This document shows positions 9,991-19,188 of a stretch of DNA of 64,000 nucleotides, in pieces (the first letter of the stretch is position 1; each line of letters opens with the position of its first letter). The position numbers and the translations under genes are program-made. The notes below the pieces were generated by a model that ran no database searches, was not told where the DNA came from, and was given only the letters and a program-made list of their open reading frames with translations. The stretch comes from Paraburkholderia flava (GTDB lineage: Bacteria; Pseudomonadota; Gammaproteobacteria; Burkholderiales; Burkholderiaceae), in NCBI RefSeq assembly GCF_004359985.1, contig NZ_SMRO01000002.1, forward strand, positions 1,437,135-1,501,134, in the 5' to 3' direction.

Positions 9991-10911
9991 ATGAACCTGA
10001 CCATCGTCGGCGTCATCCTGTTGATCATCGTCGTCGTGATCATCGTGAAGACCATCAAGATCGTTCCGCAGCAGCACGCATGGGTGCTCGAACGGCTCGG
10101 CCGCTACCACGCGACGCTGACGCCGGGCCTGAACATCGTGCTGCCGTTCGTCGATCGCATCGCGTACAAGCACGTGCTGAAAGAGATCCCGCTCGAAGTG
10201 CCGAGCCAGGTCTGTATCACGCGCGACAACACGCAGCTGCAGGTGGACGGCGTGCTGTACTTCCAGGTCACCGATCCGATGAAGGCATCGTACGGATCGA
10301 GCAACTTCGTGTTCGCGATCACGCAGCTGTCGCAGACCACACTGCGTTCGGTGATCGGCAAGCTCGAACTCGACAAGACGTTCGAGGAACGCGATTTCAT
10401 CAATCACAGCATCGTGTCGTCGCTCGACGAAGCAGCGACCAACTGGGGCGTCAAGGTGCTGCGCTACGAAATCAAGGATCTCACTCCGCCGAAGGAAATT
10501 CTTCACGCGATGCAGGCGCAGATCACCGCCGAGCGCGAGAAGCGCGCGCTGATCGCGGCGTCGGAAGGGCGCAAGCAGGAGCAGATCAATATCGCGTCGG
10601 GTGGCCGCGAGGCGGCGATCCAGAAGTCCGAGGGCGAACGGCAGGCCGCGATCAATCAGGCGCAGGGTCAGGCGTCGGCAATTCTCGCGGTGGCCGAGGC
10701 GAACGCGCAGGCGATCCAGAAGATCGCCGCGTCGATCCAGTCGCAGGGCGGGATGGAAGCGGTGAACCTGAAAGTGGCCGAGCAGTACGTCAATGCGTTC
10801 GCCAATCTCGCGAAGCAGGGCAATACGCTGATCGTGCCGGGCAATCTCGCGGATATGAGCACGATGATCGCGTCGGCGCTGACGATCGTGAATCGCAGCA
10901 AGGCGGGCTAG
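9991..10911 (+). CDS. SPFH-domain stomatin-like protein (QmcA type)
   Basis: A 306-residue membrane-anchored scaffold protein. One N-terminal transmembrane segment (LTIVGVILLIIVVVIIVKTI) is followed by the SPFH domain (VPQQHAWVLERLGRYHATLTPG through LRYEIKDLTPPKEIL). A long coiled coil rich in Ala, Glu and Gln (MQAQITAEREKRALIAASEGRKQEQI) comes next, then a hydrophobic tail. It lies directly after the NfeD partner gene and before a strong terminator. QmcA is the nearest named relative. Confidence 0.92.
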   Translation: MNLTIVGVILLIIVVVIIVKTIKIVPQQHAWVLERLGRYHATLTPGLNIVLPFVDRIAYKHVLKEIPLEVPSQVCITRDNTQLQVDGVLYFQVTDPMKASYGSSNFVFAITQLSQTTLRSVIGKLELDKTFEERDFINHSIVSSLDEAATNWGVKVLRYEIKDLTPPKEILHAMQAQITAEREKRALIAASEGRKQEQINIASGGREAAIQKSEGERQAAINQAQGQASAILAVAEANAQAIQKIAASIQSQGGMEAVNLKVAEQYVNAFANLAKQGNTLIVPGNLADMSTMIASALTIVNRSKAG

Positions 10912-10935
10912 GCGCGTTGAGGTTCGCAAAAGCAA

Positions 10936-10964
10936 ACGGGCCCGCAATCGCGGGCCCGTTTTTT
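10936..10964 (+). terminator. Rho-independent terminator after the stomatin gene
   Basis: Stem ACGGGCCCGC / GCGGGCCCGT (10 bp, perfect) with loop AATC and a run of six T. It lies 24 bp beyond the stomatin stop codon and ends the NfeD-stomatin transcript before the oppositely oriented smpB. Confidence 0.92.
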
Positions 10965-11017
10965 CACATGCGATGCGACAGTGTGTCGCGGTCGCCAGGT
11001 TAGCCGGATCAGCCGGC

Positions 11018-11464
11018 TCATGTTGGCGTGCGCATCAGACGCGCCTTTTCGCGTTCCCAGTCACGCTTCTTCTCGGTGTCACGCTTGTCGTGCATCTTCT
11101 TGCCCTTCGCGAGCCCGATTTCACATTTGACGCGACCGCCCTTGTAGTGGAAGTTCAGCGGCACGAGCGTGTAGCCGCGCTGCTCGACTTTGCCGATCAG
11201 TTTGCTGATCTCTTCGCCGTGCAGCAGCAGCTTGCGCGTGCGGACCGGATCGGGGTGGATGTGGGTCGATGCCTCGGGTAGCGGGCTGATGTGCGCGCCG
11301 ATCAGGTACAGCGCGCCGTTGCGGATCACGACGTAGCCTTCCTTGATCTGGCCACGGCCCGCGCGCAGGGCTTTGACCTCCCAACCTTCGAGCACGAGTC
11401 CTGCTTCGTAGCGGTCCTCGATGAAATAGTCGAAGAACGCCTTTCTGTTGTCGATGATGCTCAT
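11018..11464 (-). CDS. smpB: SsrA-binding protein SmpB
   Basis: A 148-residue tmRNA partner required for trans-translation on stalled ribosomes. The family core is intact: [32 protein letters not shown], then GAHISPL and the basic C-terminal tail [26 protein letters not shown] that enters the ribosomal A site. It is divergent from ratA; the 101-bp spacer contains the near-palindrome TAAAATCACGATTTTA at 11488-11503, whose role is unknown. Confidence 0.96.
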   Translation of the reverse strand: MSIIDNRKAFFDYFIEDRYEAGLVLEGWEVKALRAGRGQIKEGYVVIRNGALYLIGAHISPLPEASTHIHPDPVRTRKLLLHGEEISKLIGKVEQRGYTLVPLNFHYKGGRVKCEIGLAKGKKMHDKRDTEKKRDWEREKARLMRTPT

Positions 11465-11565
11465 TAATGGAAAGTGCCCAACTCGTTTAAAATCACGATT
11501 TTAGCAAAGCGGAGTCCGTAACAGGCCCGCTTGGCCAGCCTACCTCGCAGCGTGCTGTTCAATTT

Positions 11566-12003
11566 ATGGCAGATGTCCAGAAAACCGTGTTGATTCGCCA
11601 TTCGGCGGAACAGATGTTCGACCTCGTCACCGACGTCGCCGACTACCCCAATTTCCTTCCGTGGTGCGGCGGGGTTGAGATTCGCCGTCAGGACGAGAAT
11701 GGCATGGAGGCGAAGATCGACATCAACTTCAAGGGCATTCGCCAGCACTTCGCGACGCGCAACACGCAGCAGCGTCCCACGCGGATCGACATGGAATTCG
11801 CCGACGGTCCGTTCCGCAAGTTTACCGGCTATTGGCGCTTCACGGCGCTCCGTGCCGACGCGTGCAAGATCGAATTCGCGCTGCACTACGAGTTCAAGAA
11901 CATCCTCCTCGAAAAGATCATCGGCCCGGTGTTCAGCCACATCGCGAACACGTTCGTCGAATCGTTCGTGAAACGTGCCGATCAACGGTACGGCAAGGCA
12001 TGA
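11566..12003 (+). CDS. ratA: RatA-family START/Coq10-like protein
   Basis: A 145-residue lipid-binding START-like domain protein (polyketide cyclase/Coq10 group). The signature VLIRHSAEQMFDLVTDVADYPNFLPWCGGVEI is present, and the C-terminal helix ISHIANTFVESFVKRADQRYG-type segment matches. E. coli RatA is reported to inhibit 70S assembly; homologues bind ubiquinone, so toxin activity should not be assumed. Its stop overlaps the rnfH start (ATGA) and smpB is divergent, the usual proteobacterial arrangement. Confidence 0.9.
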   Translation: MADVQKTVLIRHSAEQMFDLVTDVADYPNFLPWCGGVEIRRQDENGMEAKIDINFKGIRQHFATRNTQQRPTRIDMEFADGPFRKFTGYWRFTALRADACKIEFALHYEFKNILLEKIIGPVFSHIANTFVESFVKRADQRYGKA

Positions 12004-12332
12004 GCGCGTTGCTGTCGATCGAAGTCTGCTACGCGCTGCCCGATGCGCAGACGCTCCTTACCATGACGCTGCCGGCGGGCTCAACGCTCGAACAGGCGAT
12101 CGTCGCGAGCGGTGTGCTGCAGCGCCATCCCAATATCGATCTGACGAAACAGAAGGTCGGTGTATTCGGCAAGCTGAAGCCGCTCGATGCCGTGCTCGCC
12201 GATCGCGATCGCGTTGAGATCTACCGGCCGCTGATCGTCGATCCGAAGACCGCGCGTCAACGGCGGGTCGACAAGACGCGCCGCGAAGGATCGATCGAAG
12301 GGCGCAAATGGCTGCCGAAGGATTCGCGCTGA
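12000..12332 (+). CDS. rnfH: RnfH-family ubiquitin-fold protein
   Basis: A 110-residue beta-grasp protein of unknown molecular role, typically linked to ratA and sometimes to Rnf electron-transport genes. MSALLSIEVCYALPDAQTLLTMTLPAGSTLEQAI and VGVFGKLKPLDAVLADRDRVEIYRPLIVDPKTARRR-like sequence are the conserved blocks. The ATG at 12000 overlaps the ratA stop. The frame is open further upstream but that part is shadow of ratA. Confidence 0.9.
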   Translation: MSALLSIEVCYALPDAQTLLTMTLPAGSTLEQAIVASGVLQRHPNIDLTKQKVGVFGKLKPLDAVLADRDRVEIYRPLIVDPKTARQRRVDKTRREGSIEGRKWLPKDSR

Positions 12333-12338
12333 CGCAGG

Positions 12339-13340
12339 CTAGTGCGCCTGAGCCTGTGCTTCCTCTTCGATCGACCGGCGCGGCGGCTTGCCTGGGCCGT
12401 CGCCGCTAGCATGCAGGCGCACCGACCAGCTGACACCCGCCACCAGCAGCACGATCGCCGCCGCTTCTAAAGGACGCGGCCAGCGATGATCGAAGATGAA
12501 CGCGTACAGCAGCGCGAACAGCGTTTCGAACACGATCAACTGACCGGACAGCGTCAGCGGCAAATGCTTTGACGCCGCGTTCCACAGCCCGTTACCGACC
12601 CACGACGCGCCGATTGCCAGCGCCAGGTTCATCAGCCAGAACACGTGCCAGCGGCCGGCCGCGACGTCGGGCTGCACCGTACCCGCGGGCAGCAGCGCCA
12701 CACCGAGTCCCAGCACGAGCCACAACACGACCCCGAGCGCGCCCGTCACGACGCCCCATAGCACCGACCATTCGTTACCGTCGAAATGCGCGAGCCGTCG
12801 CAGATAGCGCGCGTTCGCGACCGCGAACCACGTCCAGCAGATGAGGGCGCCGACCGCGCAAACAACCCCCGCGAGTTTCGCGAGCACGCTGCCACTGTCG
12901 CTCTGGTGCGCGGTCGTGAACACGTCGACGTTGATACAGACGATGCCCGCGACGACCATAGCAAGAGGCCACACGAGCCGCGACAGCGGCACCGCGCCAT
13001 GATCGTCGCGACCGACCAGCGTCACGGTGACCGGCAGCACGCCGATAATCAGCGACGCCGGTGCGATACCGACCAGATGCACAGCGAAGGTCACGAGCAC
13101 GTAGTAGAGCAGGTTGCCGACCAGCGCGAGCCGGACGAGTGCACCGAGGTCCTCGCGCGTGAGCCGGCGCAGCAGCGAGCGCGCGACGGGCAGCGCCGCG
13201 ATCAACGAGACGATGCCGTACATCGTGTAACGCCCGGCGGACATCAGCAGCGGCGAAAAATCGGCCAGCAGACGCGGCACCAGAAACACCATTCCCCATA
13301 ACGCGCCGGCCATGACGCCGTAGGCGACCCCTCGCTGCAT
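12339..13340 (-). CDS. EamA/DMT-family membrane transporter
   Basis: A 333-residue protein with about ten hydrophobic segments in two repeated halves, e.g. GVAYGVMAGALWGMVFLVPRLL at the N-terminus and LPLTLSGQLIVFETLFALLYAFIF near the end. That is the drug/metabolite transporter (EamA) pattern. The ATG at 13340 follows CGGAG at suitable spacing and begins at the first transmembrane segment; the longer open frame upstream is Arg/Ser-rich and overlaps the guaB leader side. Substrate is unknown. It ends only 7 bp from the convergent rnfH stop. Confidence 0.88.
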   Translation of the reverse strand: MQRGVAYGVMAGALWGMVFLVPRLLADFSPLLMSAGRYTMYGIVSLIAALPVARSLLRRLTREDLGALVRLALVGNLLYYVLVTFAVHLVGIAPASLIIGVLPVTVTLVGRDDHGAVPLSRLVWPLAMVVAGIVCINVDVFTTAHQSDSGSVLAKLAGVVCAVGALICWTWFAVANARYLRRLAHFDGNEWSVLWGVVTGALGVVLWLVLGLGVALLPAGTVQPDVAAGRWHVFWLMNLALAIGASWVGNGLWNAASKHLPLTLSGQLIVFETLFALLYAFIFDHRWPRPLEAAAIVLLVAGVSWSVRLHASGDGPGKPPRRSIEEEAQAQAH

Positions 13341-13602
13341 GAACTGCTCCGGAATAAAACCTGTCGATGGCGAGCAGGTTAGCCGGGAACCGATGCGGCG
13401 GTCTTGTTCGATCCTGCACAGTGAGGGGCTCGATAGTCGAATAAAGGCCGTTGCGGCTCTGTCCCTTTCCGGTTCACGCTGACGATTTTCGGCGCACGAA
13501 CGCGCCGCATGCAAACGAAACCCGATCGAACCGGGCTCGAACGGAGAAGCGAAATCCGCCTGTCGCGTCGCCGCAAAAAATCGCTAAGCTGCTGTTCGTG
13601 CA

Positions 13603-13631
13603 GTGAAAACCGGGGAGGTATCGCGTATAAT
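13603..13631 (+). promoter_or_regulatory. Probable sigma-70 promoter of guaB
   Basis: A perfect -10 hexamer TATAAT at 13626-13631 with a GTGAAA -35-like hexamer at 13603-13608 and a 17-bp spacer. It lies 27 bp upstream of the guaB start. The rest of the 317-bp interval back to the divergent transporter gene shows no gene. Confidence 0.65.
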
Positions 13632-13657
13632 TCGGTTTTGCGCCTATAGGATTTGCC

Positions 13658-15118
13658 ATGCGTCTGATCCAAAAAGCACTCACGTTCGATGACGTGCTCC
13701 TCGTCCCGGCCTTCTCCGATGTCTTGCCGCGCGACACCAGCCTCAAAACCCGGCTGACCCGCAACATCTCCCTGAACATGCCGCTCGTGTCCGCCGCGAT
13801 GGACACCGTCACCGAAGCACGCCTCGCGATCGCGATGGCGCAGATGGGCGGCGTCGGCATCATCCACAAGAATCTCACGCCGGCCGAACAGGCTCGCGAA
13901 GTCGCGAAGGTCAAACGCTTCGAGTCGGGTGTCGTGCGCGATCCGATCACCGTACCGCCGCAGATGAAAGTGCGCGACGTGATCGCACTGTCGCAACAGC
14001 ATGGCATTTCGGGTTTCCCGGTGGTCGAAGGCGCGCAGCTCATCGGCATCGTGACGAACCGCGATCTGCGTTTCGAAACCCGCCTCGACGAACCGGTCCG
14101 CACGATCATGACGCCGCGCGATCGCCTCGTCACCGTGAAGGAAGGTACGCCGCTCGCCGAGGCGAAGGCGCTGATGCATAGCCATCGTCTCGAACGCGTG
14201 CTGGTGATCAACGACGCATTCGAACTGCGCGGCCTGATGACCGTGAAGGACATCACGAAGCAGACCGAACACCCGGACGCGTGCAAGGACGAACACGGCA
14301 AGCTGCGTGCAGGCGCCGCGGTCGGTGTCGGCGAAGACAACGAAGAGCGCGTGTCGCTGCTGGCGCAGGCCGGCGTCGACGTGATTGTCGTCGATACCGC
14401 GCACGGCCACAGCAAGGGCGTGCTGGAGCGCGTCCGCTGGGTGAAGAAGAACTTCCCGCACGTCGAAGTGATCGGCGGCAACATCGCGACGCCGGAAGCG
14501 GCGAAGGCGCTCGTCGAATACGGCGCGGACGGTGTGAAGGTCGGTATCGGCCCGGGCTCGATCTGCACGACGCGGATCGTCGCCGGTGTCGGCGTGCCGC
14601 AGATCAGCGCGATCGCGAACGTGTCGGATGCACTGAAGGGTTCGGGCGTGCCGGTCATCGCCGATGGCGGCGTGCGCTTCTCCGGCGACGTCAGCAAGGC
14701 GCTGGCCGCCGGCGCGAACGCCGTGATGATGGGCAGCATGTTCGCGGGCACCGAAGAGTCGCCGGGCGACGTGTTCCTGTATCAAGGCCGTCAGTACAAG
14801 TCGTATCGCGGCATGGGTTCGGTCGGCGCGATGAAGGACGGCGCGGCGGACCGCTACTTCCAGGACAACTCCGCGAACATCGACAAGCTCGTGCCGGAAG
14901 GCATCGAAGGCCGCGTCGCGTACAAGGGTTCGGTCGGCGCGATCCTGTTCCAGCTGATCGGCGGCGTGCGCGCGAGCATGGGCTACTGCGGTTGCCGCAC
15001 GATCGACGAACTGCACGAGAAGGCCGCGTTCGTCCAGATCACTGCAGCGGGCATGCGCGAATCGCACGTGCACGACGTGCAGATCACGAAGGAAGCACCC
15101 AACTATCACGTGGACTGA
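13658..15118 (+). CDS. guaB: IMP dehydrogenase
   Basis: A 486-residue enzyme that oxidises IMP to XMP, the first step of GMP synthesis. The catalytic TIM barrel is interrupted by a tandem CBS (Bateman) domain at about residues 95-205. The active-site loop [11 protein letters not shown] holds Cys303, and the IMP/NAD motifs [13 protein letters not shown] and [26 protein letters not shown] are intact. guaA, the next enzyme of the pathway, follows after one small membrane-protein gene. Confidence 0.97.
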   Translation: MRLIQKALTFDDVLLVPAFSDVLPRDTSLKTRLTRNISLNMPLVSAAMDTVTEARLAIAMAQMGGVGIIHKNLTPAEQAREVAKVKRFESGVVRDPITVPPQMKVRDVIALSQQHGISGFPVVEGAQLIGIVTNRDLRFETRLDEPVRTIMTPRDRLVTVKEGTPLAEAKALMHSHRLERVLVINDAFELRGLMTVKDITKQTEHPDACKDEHGKLRAGAAVGVGEDNEERVSLLAQAGVDVIVVDTAHGHSKGVLERVRWVKKNFPHVEVIGGNIATPEAAKALVEYGADGVKVGIGPGSICTTRIVAGVGVPQISAIANVSDALKGSGVPVIADGGVRFSGDVSKALAAGANAVMMGSMFAGTEESPGDVFLYQGRQYKSYRGMGSVGAMKDGAADRYFQDNSANIDKLVPEGIEGRVAYKGSVGAILFQLIGGVRASMGYCGCRTIDELHEKAAFVQITAAGMRESHVHDVQITKEAPNYHVD

Positions 15119-15124
15119 TCGCCG

Positions 15125-15796
15125 ATGAAACCTCTGCTGCGCGTAGTGCTGATCATCGATGCGTTGCTGCTGCTCGGCTTCGGGCTGCTGTTCCTGCTGA
15201 CGCCTTGGGCCTCGCTGTACCACGCGCTGCAACTGGTGCAGGTACAGCCGGAACTCGTCGGTCAGGCGTTCGGCGTTGCGCTGATCGGACTCGCGTGGCT
15301 GGCGTTGCACGCGTCGATCGACGGTGCGCTGACCGCGACGGCCGCGAAGGTCGTGGGTCATGTGAACTGGCTGACCGGTGTGTTGATGCTGGTGTGGCTG
15401 CTCGGTCTGCATACGCCGTCGCTGACGGGCTTTGGTCAACTGGTGGCGGTAGTGGCCGGCGCGGTGCTGCTCGTGATCGGGCTCGGTGGCGTGCGCCTCG
15501 CGGGTGCGGTGCGGCGGCGTGAGCGTACGCGTCTCGCCGACGCAGCGGTCGCGGAACGCGAACGGCAGGCCGCGAAGACACGCAGTGTCAACGAGCGCTC
15601 GGGTTATCGCGCGGAGCCGGTGGTCGACGTGCCGGTGACGGCTTCGTCGCCGCGTCCGGTGAGTCCACTGAGTCCGCAGCCCGTCGAGCCAAGCCTCGGT
15701 TCGACGACCAGTGACACAAGCGCAACGGGTGGCACCGCTACCCGCGACGCGACAGCCGAGGCGGCCGGTTCGCCGCGGCCTCCGTTTCATGGCTGA
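15125..15796 (+). CDS. Hypothetical membrane protein between guaB and guaA
   Basis: A 223-residue protein with four hydrophobic segments in the first 130 residues (VVLIIDALLLLGFGLLFLLTPW, FGVALIGLAWLALHASI, WLTGVLMLVWLLGLHT, GQLVAVVAGAVLLVIGLGGVRLAG). A charged and then Ser/Pro/Thr-rich tail of low complexity follows. It starts 6 bp after the guaB stop and is probably co-transcribed with guaB. No named family was recognised; the tail looks cytoplasmic and disordered. Confidence 0.75.
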   Translation: MKPLLRVVLIIDALLLLGFGLLFLLTPWASLYHALQLVQVQPELVGQAFGVALIGLAWLALHASIDGALTATAAKVVGHVNWLTGVLMLVWLLGLHTPSLTGFGQLVAVVAGAVLLVIGLGGVRLAGAVRRRERTRLADAAVAERERQAAKTRSVNERSGYRAEPVVDVPVTASSPRPVSPLSPQPVEPSLGSTTSDTSATGGTATRDATAEAAGSPRPPFHG

Positions 15797-15957
15797 CGCG
15801 CGCCGCTCCAATCGCGCCCGCCGAAGCACCCGGTTTTCGTCCGCACGCGCCGCTCGCGTCGCTAGTGCAACGCGCGTCGTGACACATCCGACATCCGATT
15901 CAATGCCGCGCATCGCGCGGCATTCCCTCTTTGCTTACTCTGACTCCGTCCGCTGCC

Positions 15958-17541
15958 ATGCATGACAAGATCCTGATCCTCGACTTCGGCTCGCAAGTCA
16001 CCCAACTGATCGCGCGCCGCATCCGCGAAGCGCACGTGTACTCGGAAATCCATCCGTACGACGTCGACGACGCGTTTATCCGCGAATTTGCGCCGACGGG
16101 CGTGATCCTGTCGGGCGGCCCGAGCTCGGTCACCGAAACAGACACGCCGCGCGCGCCGCAGGCCGTGTTCGAACTCGGCGTGCCGGTGCTCGGCATCTGC
16201 TACGGCATGCAGACGATGGCCGAACAGCTCGGCGGCAAGGTCGAAAACGGCCATCTGCGCGAATTCGGCTACGCCGAAGTGCGTGCGCGCAATCACACGA
16301 GCTTCCTCGACGGCATCGAAGATTTCCGTACCGGCGAAGGCCACGGCATGTTGAAGGTGTGGATGAGCCACGGCGACAAGGTGCTCGAAATGCCGCAGGG
16401 CTTCCAGCTGATGGCATCGACCGAATCGTGTCCGATCGCCGCGATGGCTGACGAAGCGCGCCACTTCTACGGGCTGCAATGGCATCCGGAAGTGACGCAC
16501 ACCGTGCAGGGCCGCGCGATGCTCGAGCGCTTCGTGTTGAAGATCTGCGGCGCACAGCCCGACTGGGAGATGGGGCATTACATCGACGAGGCGGTCGAGA
16601 AGATTCGCGAACAGGTCGGCGACGAGCACGTCATTCTGGGGCTGTCGGGCGGCGTGGATTCTTCGGTGGCGGCAGCGCTGCTGCATCGCGCGATCGGTAA
16701 TCAGCTGACTTGCGTGTTTGTCGATCACGGTCTGCTGCGCCTGAACGAGGCAGAGCAGGTGATGTCGATGTTCGCGGACAACCTCGGCGTGAAGGTGATC
16801 CACGTCGACGCGAGCGAAGCGTTCATGTCGAAGCTCGCCGGTGTGACCGATCCGGAAGCGAAGCGCAAGATCATCGGCGCGGAATTCGTCGAAGTGTTCC
16901 AGACGGAAGCCGGCAAGCTGAGCGACGCGAAGTGGCTTGCGCAGGGCACGATCTATCCGGACGTGATCGAATCGGCGGGCAAGGGCAAGAAGGCCGCGCA
17001 GACGATCAAGAGCCATCACAACGTCGGCGGCCTGCCCGAGACGCTGAACCTGAAGCTACTCGAACCGCTGCGCGAACTGTTCAAGGACGAAGTGCGCGAG
17101 CTGGGCGTGAAGCTCGGCCTGCCGCCCGCGATGGTGTATCGCCATCCGTTCCCCGGCCCGGGCCTCGGCGTGCGGATTCTCGGCGAAGTGAAGCGCGATT
17201 TTGCGGACCTGCTGCGCCGCGCGGACGCGATTTTCATCGACACGCTGCGCACGACGATCGACGAAGCGACCGGCAAGTCCTGGTACGATTTGACGAGCCA
17301 GGCGTTTGCGGTGTTTCTGCCGGTGAAGAGCGTTGGGGTGATGGGGGATGGGCGGACTTATGAGTACGTCGTTGCGCTGCGTGCGGTGCAGACACAGGAT
17401 TTCATGACCGCGCACTGGGCGCATCTGCCGCATGAACTGCTGGGGCGGGTGTCGAACCGGATTATTAATGAGGTGCGGGGGATTAATCGCGTGGTTTACG
17501 ACATTTCGGGGAAGCCGCCGGCTACGATTGAGTGGGAGTGA
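15958..17541 (+). CDS. guaA: GMP synthase (glutamine-hydrolysing)
   Basis: A 527-residue enzyme that aminates XMP to GMP. The class I glutamine amidotransferase domain has GICYGMQ (nucleophile Cys81) and WHPEV (His176, Glu178). The ATP pyrophosphatase domain has LSGGVDSS (229-236), and the C-terminal dimerisation domain ends in [11 protein letters not shown]. The ATG at 15958 gives [13 protein letters not shown], the family start. The 3' end abuts the ICE integrase region, and the last roughly 240 bases use GGG and AT-ending codons unlike the rest of the gene. Confidence 0.97.
   Translation: MHDKILILDFGSQVTQLIARRIREAHVYSEIHPYDVDDAFIREFAPTGVILSGGPSSVTETDTPRAPQAVFELGVPVLGICYGMQTMAEQLGGKVENGHLREFGYAEVRARNHTSFLDGIEDFRTGEGHGMLKVWMSHGDKVLEMPQGFQLMASTESCPIAAMADEARHFYGLQWHPEVTHTVQGRAMLERFVLKICGAQPDWEMGHYIDEAVEKIREQVGDEHVILGLSGGVDSSVAAALLHRAIGNQLTCVFVDHGLLRLNEAEQVMSMFADNLGVKVIHVDASEAFMSKLAGVTDPEAKRKIIGAEFVEVFQTEAGKLSDAKWLAQGTIYPDVIESAGKGKKAAQTIKSHHNVGGLPETLNLKLLEPLRELFKDEVRELGVKLGLPPAMVYRHPFPGPGLGVRILGEVKRDFADLLRRADAIFIDTLRTTIDEATGKSWYDLTSQAFAVFLPVKSVGVMGDGRTYEYVVALRAVQTQDFMTAHWAHLPHELLGRVSNRIINEVRGINRVVYDISGKPPATIEWE
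17522..17541. other. Candidate attL at the guaA 3' end
   Basis: The guaA stop region (CTACGATTGAGTGGGAGTGA) is the boundary between core genes and the element; the integrase is the next gene downstream. P4-type integrases often target gene 3' ends and restore the coding sequence, and guaA is a known target class. No second copy of GATTGAGTGGGAGTGA was seen in the window, so attR must lie beyond 64000. The exact crossover bases are not determined. Confidence 0.5.
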
Positions 17542-17559
17542 ATTGACGTCCTTCGAGGA

Positions 17560-17638
17560 CTATCGCCAGCTATCGAAAAAATGTCGTAACATGTTGATTT
17601 TAAATAAAATATGTTGCGTCACCTATCGGTGGCTATCG
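17560..17638 (+). repeat. Paired CTATCG repeats between guaA and int
   Basis: CTATCG occurs at 17560-17565, 17570-17575, 17623-17628 and 17633-17638. Each pair is spaced exactly 10 bp, and the two 16-bp blocks CTATCGCCAGCTATCG and CTATCGGTGGCTATCG differ only in the 3-base centre. The blocks start 63 bp apart. One-helical-turn spacing suggests a protein-binding site, for instance for the integrase or a directionality factor. Confidence 0.6.
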
Positions 17639-17669
17639 CCGACCAGCAAAACAAGTTGGCGGTAGATCT

Positions 17670-17831
17670 GACGGTAAAAATCGAGGCCGGATTAAGACAT
17701 TCTCGTTCACTATTCAGACTTTTACCGTCTTTGACGGTAAAAGGCTTCTCTGGAAAGCTTGTTTCATGCGGCTTTCCGGGCATCAACAGGTCTCCTGGTC
17801 CCTGACGGTAAAACCTGACGGTATAGCCGTC
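17670..17831. repeat. GACGGTAAAA repeat cluster upstream of int
   Basis: Direct copies of GACGGTAAAA occur at 17670-17679, 17733-17742 and 17804-17813. An inverted copy (TTTTACCGTC) is at 17720-17729, and a near-palindromic derivative GACGGTATAGCCGTC is at 17817-17831. The last lies only 8 bp before the int ribosome binding site. The arrangement fits integrase arm-type sites or an operator for int autoregulation; that role is inference. Confidence 0.65.
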
Positions 17832-17852
17832 AAAATGCCGGAGGAAACCTCG

Positions 17853-19109
17853 ATGCTTACTGACGCTGCACTACGTAACCTAAAGCCTAAGTCCAAGATT
17901 TATAAGGCTTCTGACCGGGACGGGATGTACGTGACGGTATCGCCCAGCGGTACTGTCACCTTCCGCTACGATTACCGCTTCAACGGCCGCCGGGAAACGC
18001 TGACCCTCGGGCGCTATGGCCCTGGCGGCATTTCACTGGCGATGGCGCGCGAACTGCTCCTCGACGCGCGCAAAACCGTTCTCAAGGGCATCTCGCCCGC
18101 GCTCGAAAAGCAACGCGAGAAACGCCGGGTGGTCGCCATCGAGACCTTCGGCACTGCGATGGAGACATGGCTGGCCAATGCAAGGTTGGCCGACAGCACC
18201 CGCGCCATGCGCAAGCACATCATCGATCGGGACATCCTGCCGGTACTCCAGAATCGCCTGCTGACCGAAATCCAGCCTGAAGACCTGCGGGCCTTGTGCA
18301 ATAAGGTCAAGGAACGCGGGGCGCCCGCCACAGCGGTGCAGATTCGGGACATCGTGAAGCAGGTCTATGTCTACGCCATCGCCCACGGTGAAAAGGTGGA
18401 TAACCCCGCCAACAGCGTGGGAGCGGCCTCGATCGCCACCTTCGTTCCGAAGGATCGCGCGTTGTCGCCGCTGGAAATCCGGTTGATGGTGCAACAGATG
18501 GAATCGGTGGCAACCTATCCGACCATCAAGCTGGCGCTGCGCCTGATTCTGCTGACGCTGGTGCGCAAGAGCGAACTGATCCTGGCCACCTGGGATGAGG
18601 TCAATTTCGAGAGGGCGACCTGGACGATTCCGAAGCAGCGGATGAAGGGGCGCAATCCGCATGTGGTCTATCTGTCGCGTCAGGCGCTCGACATCTTCGT
18701 CACGCTACATGCCTGTGCGGCTGGCTCACGATTCGTTTTTCCTTCCCGTTACGATGCAGAGCGGTGCATGTCCAATGCGACCTTGAATCGGGTCACGCAG
18801 CTCGTGGCAGAGGGTGCAAAAGCCAAAGGGCTGCCGCTACAACCCTTCACCGTCCATGATCTGCGTCGTACCGGCTCGACGCTGTTGAACGAAATCGGCT
18901 TCAATCGCGACTGGATCGAGAAGTGCCTGGCGCACGAAGACGGGCGGTCCTCGCGGTCGGTCTACAACAAGGCCGAATACGCGGAGCAACGGCGCCACAT
19001 GCTGCAAGAGTGGGCCAATCTGGTCGATGCCTGGGGCGACGGGCAGGCCTACGCGCCGAAGCTGATGCCGGAGAACGTGGTCGTGCCGGCGTTGAGCGCG
19101 ATGGTTTGA
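17853..19109 (+). CDS. int: P4-type tyrosine recombinase (ICE integrase)
   Basis: A 418-residue site-specific recombinase that would integrate and excise the element at guaA. The N-terminal DUF4102 arm-binding domain (MLTDAALRNLKPKSKIYKAS, FNGRRETLTLGRYGPGGISLAMAR) is followed by a core-binding domain and a C-terminal catalytic domain. The catalytic set R238 (LTLVRKSE), H335 and R338 (VHDLRRT), H361 (LAHED) and Tyr371 (SVYNKAEYAEQR) is complete. The ATG at 17853 follows GGAGG at 17840-17844; the frame is open upstream but lacks family sequence. Confidence 0.95.
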   Translation: MLTDAALRNLKPKSKIYKASDRDGMYVTVSPSGTVTFRYDYRFNGRRETLTLGRYGPGGISLAMARELLLDARKTVLKGISPALEKQREKRRVVAIETFGTAMETWLANARLADSTRAMRKHIIDRDILPVLQNRLLTEIQPEDLRALCNKVKERGAPATAVQIRDIVKQVYVYAIAHGEKVDNPANSVGAASIATFVPKDRALSPLEIRLMVQQMESVATYPTIKLALRLILLTLVRKSELILATWDEVNFERATWTIPKQRMKGRNPHVVYLSRQALDIFVTLHACAAGSRFVFPSRYDAERCMSNATLNRVTQLVAEGAKAKGLPLQPFTVHDLRRTGSTLLNEIGFNRDWIEKCLAHEDGRSSRSVYNKAEYAEQRRHMLQEWANLVDAWGDGQAYAPKLMPENVVVPALSAMV

Positions 19110-19130
19110 GCAGGCTGACTTGCCTCTATA

Positions 19131-19166
19131 GCTAAAGTTGACAAAAAGTCAACTTTAGCCTATCCT
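19131..19166 (+). promoter_or_regulatory. higBA promoter with overlapping operator palindrome
   Basis: A consensus -35 TTGACA (19138-19143), 17-bp spacer and -10 TATCCT (19161-19166) overlap the perfect inverted repeat GCTAAAGTTGAC / GTCAACTTTAGC (19131-19142 and 19148-19159, 5-base A loop). The palindrome covers the -35 and most of the spacer, as expected if the HigA antitoxin represses its own operon there. Confidence 0.8.
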
Positions 19167-19188
19167 TTTATCCGTGAGCATGGAAGAT

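Noticed and set aside
11488..11503. TAAAATCACGATTTTA between smpB and ratA as an operator
   Set aside because: A near-palindrome of 7-bp arms in AT-rich intergenic DNA; no regulator or repeat copy supports a function.
13379..15913. 844-codon minus-strand frame opposite guaB
   Set aside because: Antisense to guaB and the membrane-protein gene; composition not protein-like.
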